Part shown: in pieces, positions 7,789 through 12,481 of the stretch | How positions within the stretch are numbered: the first letter of the stretch is position 1 | How the letters are laid out: every line of letters begins with the position of its first letter | Source: an uncultured Archangium sp. | GTDB lineage: Bacteria; Myxococcota; Myxococcia; Myxococcales; Myxococcaceae | Reading direction: 5' to 3' | NCBI GenBank assembly: GCA_946479335.1 | Contig: CAMLFP010000146.1 | Location: forward strand, 1-12,481 | Length of the DNA stretch: 12,481 nt | The notes under the pieces: generated by a model | Databases searched by the model: none | Told to the model about the DNA's origin: nothing | What the model saw: the letters and a program-made list of their open reading frames with translations, nothing else | Position numbers and translations under genes: made by a program

Positions 7789-7818
7789 GGAGCTCCCGGT
7801 TTTCAATTTTTGAGCTCC
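7789..7818. repeat. GGAGCTC / GAGCTCC repeat flanking an AT-rich patch
   Basis: GGAGCTC (7789-7795) and GAGCTCC (7812-7818) form a 7-bp inverted repeat around CCGGTTTTCAATTTTT. Because GAGCTC is itself palindromic, GAGCTCCCG also occurs twice as a direct repeat (7790 and 7812). It could be a terminator for either direction or an operator; the T-rich stretch lies in the loop, not after the stem, which argues against a standard terminator. Confidence 0.3.
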
Positions 7819-8052
7819 CGCACGCCGCCCCCCGCCCAACTGGGTGCTGACTCTTCGACGCGCGCTTCCTCCGCTCACCGCCGCCACCGAGTCGTCTCAT
7901 CGCCTCCGCGGCCCGCAGACGCCCGGTTCCTCTCTGCGACAACACGTGCGGAGGTGCTCGCCGATGTCTTCAACCGTGCACGAGTGGTGGTGGAGCTGGT
8001 GCTCGAGCGCGCGGGCGTGGACGTACCGCCGCACGACGCGGTGACTGGGTGA
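7810..8052 (+). pseudogene. Possible gene remnant or small unidentified ORF
   Basis: An open frame from TTG 7810 to TGA 8050-8052. The first half is Ser/Arg/Pro-rich with poor codon character and no ribosome binding site. The last 35 codons (from about 7948) look more like a real protein, with the segment VFNRARVVVELVLERAG, and about 80 percent G/C at third positions. Its TGA directly abuts the TGA of the convergent HopA1-like gene (joined as TGATCA), an arrangement like the one at 11341/11342, which mildly supports a real 3' end. I do not recognise it. It may be the tail of a decayed gene. Confidence 0.2.
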
Positions 8053-8769
8053 TCACCGCTGCGTGGCTTCCGTCGCGACGCGCCAGCCGTACCCGTCGGC
8101 CAGATCTCCGCGTTCTTTGGCGTGCGCCTTCGTGGTGCCCAGCGGGCCCTCCGTGGCGCTGAACGGCACACCGCGCGGCTGCAGCCCATGCTTCGCCACG
8201 CGCGAGAAGACCTCGAGGAGCTTCAACACGCCCGGCTCGTCCTGCACGCCCACGTCGATGATGGCCGCGTCGGCACGCTCGTAGTCGTGCGGCGAGTTCG
8301 CCACGTGCAGCGAGAAGCGCAGCTGATCAGCCCACTTGCTCGAGCACGCCTCCACCAGCGCGGGTGCGGCCTCGTACGTCACCGGAACGAAGTACTTGGT
8401 GAAGCCGTGCCCCACCACGCAGCCGCCCTGCCCACCGAACAATGAAAAGCGGTGCGGGTACAGGTTCTCCCGCGCGCGCGGCAGCCGCAGCGCCACCGCG
8501 TCGCCGTTCTTCGCGTCGCTCGGCACGTACTGCCCCGGCTCGTCGACGAACAACGTCACGCGCCCATCGCTGACGAAGGCCCAGTTGGGGCTCACCCGCA
8601 CCATGCGGAAGCTCCAGTCCCACCCCGTCGCGCCGCCGCTGCACGCCGCGAGGTGCGCCACGAAGCCGGAGTCACCCGACGCGCGCGCCAGCTCCGGCTC
8701 TTCACCGGGCCGCAGCGAGAACTTCCGCGCGTGGAAGTAGCGCACCCGCGCGTCGTTCGAGGCGTCCAT
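8053..8769 (-). CDS. HopA1-like protein, candidate phospho-Ser/Thr lyase partner of the adjacent kinase
   Basis: A 238-residue protein with no signal peptide or membrane segment. I do not find an exact family by eye, but the order of conserved features resembles HopA1-domain proteins: GDAVALRLPRARENLYPHRF (89-108) followed by FGGQGG; a strand-helix KYFVPVTYEAAPALVEAC (125-142); LRFSLHVANSPHDYERADAA (150-169), where the family has a 'pF..Kv...p..Y.R.DaavlY' pattern; LQPRGVPF (196-203); and a Gly-rich end with DGYGWRVA (225-232). HopA1-domain proteins LxmY (lexapeptide) and TvaD (thioviridamide) act with an APH-type kinase to dehydrate Ser/Thr in precursor peptides. Here the start ATG directly abuts the kinase stop (TAGATG), so the two are almost certainly co-translated. 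Lyase function is inferred from that pairing; no catalytic residues could be assigned. It is shorter than the HopA1 proteins I know. Confidence 0.5.
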   Translation of the reverse strand: MDASNDARVRYFHARKFSLRPGEEPELARASGDSGFVAHLAACSGGATGWDWSFRMVRVSPNWAFVSDGRVTLFVDEPGQYVPSDAKNGDAVALRLPRARENLYPHRFSLFGGQGGCVVGHGFTKYFVPVTYEAAPALVEACSSKWADQLRFSLHVANSPHDYERADAAIIDVGVQDEPGVLKLLEVFSRVAKHGLQPRGVPFSATEGPLGTTKAHAKERGDLADGYGWRVATEATQR

Positions 8770-9822
8770 CTACAGGGCCCCCCACAGCAGCGTCTGCCAC
8801 TCGGCGGGCTTGCCCAGCATCTCGCGCGCCTGCCGCGCCACGCCGCGCGCCCGCTCGTCGAGGTGCTGCTCGTAGTGCGAGATGCCGTACACCGAGATGA
8901 GCAGCGCCGTGCCCACCCAGCGCACCACGCGCTGCTGAAAGTCGGGCGTCAGCCTGAAGCTCGGCTCTCTCGCGCGCGCGTACGCCTCCAACAGCGCATG
9001 CGCGAAGGTCTCCAACACCGGCCGCGGCAACACCTCGCTGCGGTGCTCCGGCGCGATCCACCCCAGCACGTAGTCAGACAGCAGGCTGCCGAGGTCGCGC
9101 GCCGGGTCGCCCCAGAACGAGAGCTCCCAGTCGAGGTACACCACCTGCGGCTTCGGCGCCTTCGAGACGCGCAGCAGATTCGCCTGCCGGAGGTCGCCGT
9201 GCAGCAGCGCGTTCTCGGTCTCGCGCGACTGCTGCGCCGAGAGCGCCTGCAACCCCTGCATCGCGTGCGCGTCGCCCTGCACGCTGCCGAAGAAGTCGAT
9301 GCCCGCGCTCGAGAGCCGCGCGTAGAAGTCGGGCCGCATGCGCAGGAAACACTCCAGCAGGTCTGACTCGTCGCGGAAGGTGTCGGCCAGCGCGTAGTGG
9401 CTGCGGCCTTCACGGCTGCTGCGGTGGAGGAACCCCAGCGCGTCGCCCACCTGCTGCGCGACCTCCTCGGGGTACTGCCCGCTGCGCCGGTGGAAGTGGT
9501 GCAGCGTCTCCCCGCCTGAAATCCACTCCAGGCCCAGCAGGCCGTGCGCGGGGTCGAAGGCGTGCACGTTCGGCAGGTGCAGCGGGCTCTTCGGCGCCTT
9601 CGAGAGCGGCGAGACGCGCTCCAGCACCGAGCCCTCGCGCAGCACGCCCACGTTGCCCGGCCCGTCGGCGATCTTGACCAGCACGCGCTTGCGGCCCTCG
9701 CGCGTCTTGCACAGCACGGTGCGGTTCTTCGAGGGCGGCGGCGCGGTGCCCGAGTGGTCACGCACCAGCCCGATGGCGGCCAGTCTCTCGTCGAGCTCGG
9801 TGTCGTTGAGCGGCGCGCGCAT
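8770..9822 (-). CDS. APH-family (aminoglycoside phosphotransferase-fold) kinase
   Basis: A 350-residue, single-domain small-molecule/peptide-type kinase. The ATP-binding Lys is K50 in VLVKIAD. The catalytic loop is HGDLRQAN (208-215) with base D210 and metal ligand N215. The DFG-equivalent metal Asp is D231 in VYLDWELSFWGDPARDL, a typical APH/choline-kinase pattern. All residues needed for phosphotransfer appear intact. The C-terminal helical part ends in AEWQTLLWGAL. An in-frame TAG lies directly before ATG 9822, so the start cannot be further upstream. The substrate is unknown: APH enzymes act on aminoglycosides, choline, homoserine or other alcohols, but pairing with a HopA1-like protein suggests Ser/Thr of a peptide or protein (as LxmK and TvaC). 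The stop abuts the partner's start. The upstream gap to the divergent ferritin-like gene is 71 bp and should hold both promoters. Confidence 0.85.
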   Translation of the reverse strand: MRAPLNDTELDERLAAIGLVRDHSGTAPPPSKNRTVLCKTREGRKRVLVKIADGPGNVGVLREGSVLERVSPLSKAPKSPLHLPNVHAFDPAHGLLGLEWISGGETLHHFHRRSGQYPEEVAQQVGDALGFLHRSSREGRSHYALADTFRDESDLLECFLRMRPDFYARLSSAGIDFFGSVQGDAHAMQGLQALSAQQSRETENALLHGDLRQANLLRVSKAPKPQVVYLDWELSFWGDPARDLGSLLSDYVLGWIAPEHRSEVLPRPVLETFAHALLEAYARAREPSFRLTPDFQQRVVRWVGTALLISVYGISHYEQHLDERARGVARQAREMLGKPAEWQTLLWGAL

Positions 9823-9875
9823 CTACGGAGTGCGGGTGTCTGCACGGGCTTTGAGACAGGCGCAAGCGCGGAGAT

Positions 9876-9891
9876 GGCGCTAGAAAGCGCC
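9876..9891 (+). promoter_or_regulatory. Perfect 6-bp hairpin directly before the ferritin-like start
   Basis: GGCGCT (9876-9881) and AGCGCC (9886-9891) are perfect complements around the tetraloop AGAA, ending two bases before ATG 9894. It covers the place where a ribosome binding site should be, and the only GGAG-like sequence (about 9869-9872) lies on its far side. It could be a translational control hairpin or an operator. A TTGAGA at 9851 might be a -35 element, but no good -10 is spaced from it. Confidence 0.35.
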
Positions 9892-9893
9892 GC

Positions 9894-10421
9894 ATGAAAG
9901 AGCTCGACGTCAAGGCCACGCAGAAGCTGCTCAACCGCATCATGGAGTTCGAGCTCGCCGGCGTGGTCCGGTACACGCACTACTCGCTGATGGTGGCGGG
10001 GCCGAACCGCATCCCCATCGTGCAGTTCATGAAGACGCAGGCCACCGAGTCGCTCCTGCACGCGCAGACCGCCGGTGAGATCCTCGTCGGGCTCGGCGGG
10101 CACCCCACGCTGTCCATCGCGGAGATCCCCGAGACGTACAAACACTCGGTGAAGGACATCCTCGAGGAGTCGCTCAACCACGAGCGCGCCGCCCTCGACA
10201 TCTACAAGGCGCTGCTCGACGAGGTCGAAGACCGCTCCGTCTACCTCGAGGAGTTCGCGCGCACGCAGATCGCCCAGGAGGAGATGCACGGCCTCGAGGT
10301 GCGCAAGATGCTCCGCGACGTCGGCGTGCACCACGGGCACAACGAGTTCCCCGGCGCGGAGAAGACCGAGAAGTCCGAAAAGAAGAAGAAGAAGGACAAG
10401 AAGCGCCACGAGGACCAGTGA
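9894..10421 (+). CDS. Ferritin-like (bacterioferritin-type) diiron protein with a Lys-rich tail
   Basis: A 175-residue four-helix-bundle protein. Candidate iron ligands are E20 in MEFELAGVVRYTHYS, E52 and H56 in ATESLLHAQ, E97 in NHERAALDIY, and E129/H132 in AQEEMH. LGGHPTLSIAEIPETYKHS is typical of a bacterioferritin-like proteobacterial subgroup. Helices end near residue 145. The remaining residues form a highly charged tail (EKTEKSEKKKKKDKKRHEDQ, 156-175) encoded by an AAG/GAA simple repeat, absent from ordinary bacterioferritin; it may bind nucleic acid or a partner. The first helix-pair ligand spacing is E-x3-H, not the usual E-x2-H, though this seems normal in the subgroup as I remember it. 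Likely roles are iron storage or ferroxidase activity; haem binding cannot be judged. It overlaps the MBL gene at TGATG. Confidence 0.8.
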   Translation: MKELDVKATQKLLNRIMEFELAGVVRYTHYSLMVAGPNRIPIVQFMKTQATESLLHAQTAGEILVGLGGHPTLSIAEIPETYKHSVKDILEESLNHERAALDIYKALLDEVEDRSVYLEEFARTQIAQEEMHGLEVRKMLRDVGVHHGHNEFPGAEKTEKSEKKKKKDKKRHEDQ

Positions 10422-11341
10422 TGGGTCGCCTCGTCACCATCGACTCGCAGTACGTCGCTCCGCAGCTCGCCGCCGCGTACCTGCGCGAAGAGCAGGGCGA
10501 GGTCGCCTTCATCGAGACCAACACCACGCACGCGGTGCCGCGGCTGCTCCAGGCGCTCTCCGACGCGGGGCTGACGCCAGAGGCGGTGAAGTTCATCATC
10601 GTCACCCACGTCCACCTCGACCACGCGGGCGGCACCGGCGCGCTGCTCCAGCACTGCCCGAACGCGACGGTGTTGGCGCACCCGCGCGCGGCGCGGCACT
10701 TGATTGACCCCTCGCGGCTCGTGGCGAGCGCGCGGCAGGTCTACGGCGCGGAGGCGTTCGATGCGCTGTACGGCACCATCTCGCCCATCGACGCTACGCG
10801 CGTGAAGGCGCTCGAGGACGGCGCCACCGAGACGCTGGGCGGCCAGACGCTGCGCTTCCTGCACACCCGCGGCCACGCCAACCACCACTTCGTCATCCAC
10901 GATGAAGCGCAGAACGTGGTGTTCACCGGCGACACCTTCGGGCTCGTGTACCCGGCGCTGCAGGCGCACGGGCGCTTCGCCTTCCCCAGCACCTCGCCCA
11001 CCGACTTCGATGGGCCCGCGGCGATGGACTCGGTGCGCAGAGTCATGGCGCTCAAGCCGAAGGCCGTGGCGCTCACGCACTTCGGCGTCTTCGAAGACGT
11101 CGAGGCCATCGGCGCGCAGCTGCTCTCGTGGCTGGAGTTCTCCACGAAGCTGTTCGACGAGGGCAAGGCCAGCGGTGACGAGCAGGGCACGCTCGAGCAG
11201 GCGCTGCGCTGGAAGCTCGAGAACGAGCTGCTCGCGCGGCTCCATTTCAAGCCGACCGCGGAGCAGCAGAAGCTCATCAACTTCGACCTCGAGTTGAACG
11301 CGCAGGGTCTCGCCTTCGCCGCGGTCAAGGCGCGCGGCTGA
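10421..11341 (+). CDS. Metallo-beta-lactamase-fold hydrolase
   Basis: A 306-residue cytoplasmic MBL-fold protein. The metal site is complete: THVHLDHAGG gives H63, H65, D67 and H68; HTRGHANHH gives H152; FTGDTFG gives bridging D171; and ALTHFG gives H220. A helical C-terminal part follows (about 225-306). General family members hydrolyse thioesters, lactones or phosphodiesters, or act as oxygen reductases when paired with a flavodoxin domain, which is absent here. The substrate is unknown. I chose ATG 10421, seven bases after GAGG; GTG 10418 just before it is also in frame. The start overlaps the ferritin-like stop (TGATG), so reinitiation and joint expression are likely. Iron handling beside an MBL enzyme suggests a shared metal or redox role, but that is inference. 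The stop abuts that of the convergent gene. Confidence 0.85.
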   Translation: MGRLVTIDSQYVAPQLAAAYLREEQGEVAFIETNTTHAVPRLLQALSDAGLTPEAVKFIIVTHVHLDHAGGTGALLQHCPNATVLAHPRAARHLIDPSRLVASARQVYGAEAFDALYGTISPIDATRVKALEDGATETLGGQTLRFLHTRGHANHHFVIHDEAQNVVFTGDTFGLVYPALQAHGRFAFPSTSPTDFDGPAAMDSVRRVMALKPKAVALTHFGVFEDVEAIGAQLLSWLEFSTKLFDEGKASGDEQGTLEQALRWKLENELLARLHFKPTAEQQKLINFDLELNAQGLAFAAVKARG

Positions 11342-12481
11342 CTACACCGGCACGCCGGTGACCAACGCGAGCCCGGAGAGGTCGGCTTCGGGCTCGTCGC
11401 TGCGCGCGGCCAACGCCAGCTGTTGCAGCGCGCGCTCGGTCTTCTTGGTCTTCCAGTGCGCGCTCAGCGCCGCGTAGAGCCGCGAGGCCTTCCCGCCGAG
11501 CCACACGCGCGAGAACTCCGCGCCCGCGGAGAACTGGCCTTCGTACGACAGCGCGCCGGGGAAGAAGAGGCGGCTGCCTTCGTGCACCGTCGCTTCGCCG
11601 CCCTCGTCGAACTGCTGCATGCCGTCGCCGCGCAGCCCCCGCGGGCCCAGCGCCAGCGGCTGCTTCCACCCGTGCCGCCAGTACTTCACGCGCTCGTACT
11701 CATCGAAGAGCTGGATGAGCGCCATCCGCACGCTGCCCTCGGGAGCGCCCAGCGCCGCGAGCGCCTCCCGCCCCGCGCGCCGCGGGTTCTCGTTGTCACC
11801 GGTCTCTCCATCGAGCAGCGCGGTGATGGGCGGCAGCACCTTCTCCAGCGCTCCGTCGGGCAGCGCGCCGTTCACCGGCGAGAGCCACACCAGCACCTGA
11901 CGGTCGTGGTGCAGCGGCAGCAGCGTGAAGACGTCGTTCGTGCCCGCGAGACACGACACCTCGTAGCGCCGCGAGCGGAAGCTCCTCACCGAGCGCTCCG
12001 CCGGCAGCGTCGTCACCAGCGGCGGAGAGACGGCGCGCACCGCCGCCAACCGGATGTCGCCCGAGGGCGCGCTCTGCCCGCGGCGTGACTTCTGGAAGTC
12101 GGCCCAGAAGCCGTTCTTCGCCAACGTCACCACGCGCAGCGGCTCCTCGCCGAGCTGCGCGTTCGCCACGTCGTGCAGCACCCGCGCGCCGTTCGACGAG
12201 CCGCGCGCGCCGCGCCCCACGAACCCCGCACTGGGGATCATGATCAGATCAGACGCCGCGAGCTGCACCGCCTTCGCGTTCGAGAAATGATCCGCCGCCT
12301 CGCGCAGCATCTTGCGCTCCAGCGCCGCGTGGTGCCCGTCGAGCGCGATGGAGCGCCCCTCTTCACTCGAGGCCCACACCACCGAGCCCGGCGTGCCCGC
12401 GAGGTAGCTGGTCACCCGCATGTGCTTCGGCTCGAAGAGAATCACCGCGCACTCCAGGCGGTGGTCGAAGGGCTTCTCGCA
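11342..12481 (-). CDS. Unidentified protein, 5' end outside the window
   Basis: An open frame from the right edge to TAG at 11342-11344 gives about 379 residues, and it continues beyond the window: residues before the internal GTG at 12445 (CEKPFDHRLECAV) read naturally and no stop intervenes. Codon use matches the neighbours. I do not recognise the family. Visible features are the strand-rich N-terminal part (VTSYLAGTPGSVVWASSEEG), a Gly/Arg stretch GFVGRGARGSSNGARVLHDV, a segment VFTLLPLHHDRQVLVWLSP, and an aromatic/Gly-rich C-terminal half (GWKQPLALGPRGLRGDGMQQF, then FFPGALSYEGQF). There is no transmembrane helix in the visible part. Its stop directly abuts the MBL gene stop. Confidence 0.7.
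   Translation of the reverse strand, partial: CEKPFDHRLECAVILFEPKHMRVTSYLAGTPGSVVWASSEEGRSIALDGHHAALERKMLREAADHFSNAKAVQLAASDLIMIPSAGFVGRGARGSSNGARVLHDVANAQLGEEPLRVVTLAKNGFWADFQKSRRGQSAPSGDIRLAAVRAVSPPLVTTLPAERSVRSFRSRRYEVSCLAGTNDVFTLLPLHHDRQVLVWLSPVNGALPDGALEKVLPPITALLDGETGDNENPRRAGREALAALGAPEGSVRMALIQLFDEYERVKYWRHGWKQPLALGPRGLRGDGMQQFDEGGEATVHEGSRLFFPGALSYEGQFSAGAEFSRVWLGGKASRLYAALSAHWKTKKTERALQQLALAARSDEPEADLSGLALVTGVPV
11345..11360. repeat. Near-palindrome at a convergent stop junction
   Basis: CACCGGC (11345-11351) and GCCGGTG (11354-11360) are perfect complements around AC, directly next to the abutting stops of the MBL gene and the unidentified gene. It encodes the last residues TGVPV of the minus-strand protein. 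It might help end transcription in both directions, but has no T-run on either side. Confidence 0.3.

Larger units (their letters stand above)
7700..8052. other. 353-bp region with no convincing gene
   Basis: This lies between the Gre-like gene and the convergent HopA1-like gene. It holds two weak hairpins (7711-7739 and 7789-7818), an AT-rich patch at 7800-7811 (TTTTCAATTTTT) that stands out in this GC-rich sequence, and an open plus-strand frame in the right half. I see no tRNA, no clear promoter and no transposon end. Confidence 0.5.

Noticed and set aside
7232..7945. N-terminal extension of the nitronate monooxygenase frame up to 7945
   Set aside because: It is antisense to the Gre-like gene and has no family similarity; MKLETPLSKK at 7231 fits the family N-terminus.
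7875..8051. Ser/Thr-rich minus-strand frame with a Cys just downstream of the HopA1-like gene (VTASCGGTSTPARSSTSS), considered as a RiPP precursor
   Set aside because: It begins inside the HopA1-like gene in another frame, has no start with a ribosome binding site of its own, and its Ser/Thr content is what the complement of a Val/Glu/Arg-rich GC-rich frame gives.
8452..9366. 304-residue plus-strand ORF over the kinase/HopA1 pair
   Set aside because: Composition is Arg/His/Gln/Val-rich with no domain, and it lies antisense to the kinase with all catalytic motifs.

Overview
The window looks like the chromosome of a GC-rich deltaproteobacterium, most likely a myxobacterium (Myxococcota). The grounds are very high G+C with G/C-ending codons, tightly packed genes with many ATGA/GTGA overlaps, and a secreted protease ending in a Cys-plus-hydrophobic-helix-plus-Arg tail that resembles a MYXO-CTERM sorting signal. 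I see no rRNA, tRNA, CRISPR array, insertion sequence or prophage gene. The assignment rests on these features alone.

Layout. (1) 3-2056, plus strand: the tail of an unidentified gene, nagZ (peptidoglycan recycling) and an S1-family secreted protease coupled to nagZ by an ATGA overlap. (2) 2041-7231, minus strand: a compact six-gene run read from right to left, with a nitronate monooxygenase-like flavoprotein, a peptide deformylase with a lipoprotein-like leader, a PAP2-type membrane phosphatase, then livM, livG and livF of a branched-chain amino acid-type ABC importer. livH and the binding protein are not in the window. A two-hairpin palindromic repeat lies where region 1 and region 2 converge. 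(3) 7250-7699, plus strand: a GreA/GreB-like protein with a very short coiled coil, divergent from region 2 across only 18 bp. (4) 7700-8052: mostly without a convincing gene, holding two weak hairpins and a possible gene remnant. (5) 8053-9822, minus strand: a two-gene unit of an APH-fold kinase and a protein that resembles the HopA1 family. (6) 9894-11341, plus strand: a ferritin-like diiron protein and a metallo-beta-lactamase-fold hydrolase, overlapping at TGATG. (7) 11342-12481, minus strand: the 3' part of an unidentified gene whose stop abuts the stop of region 6.

The most interesting part is region 5. A stand-alone APH-type kinase next to a HopA1-domain protein is the gene pair that installs dehydroamino acids in class V lanthipeptides and thioamitides: the kinase phosphorylates Ser/Thr and the HopA1-like protein eliminates phosphate. 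Here the pair stands with no recognisable precursor peptide, cyclase or transporter. It may therefore be a new or minimal RiPP system, a protein-modifying kinase/lyase pair, or something else. The HopA1 assignment is from pattern memory, not from a profile search, and needs that check first.
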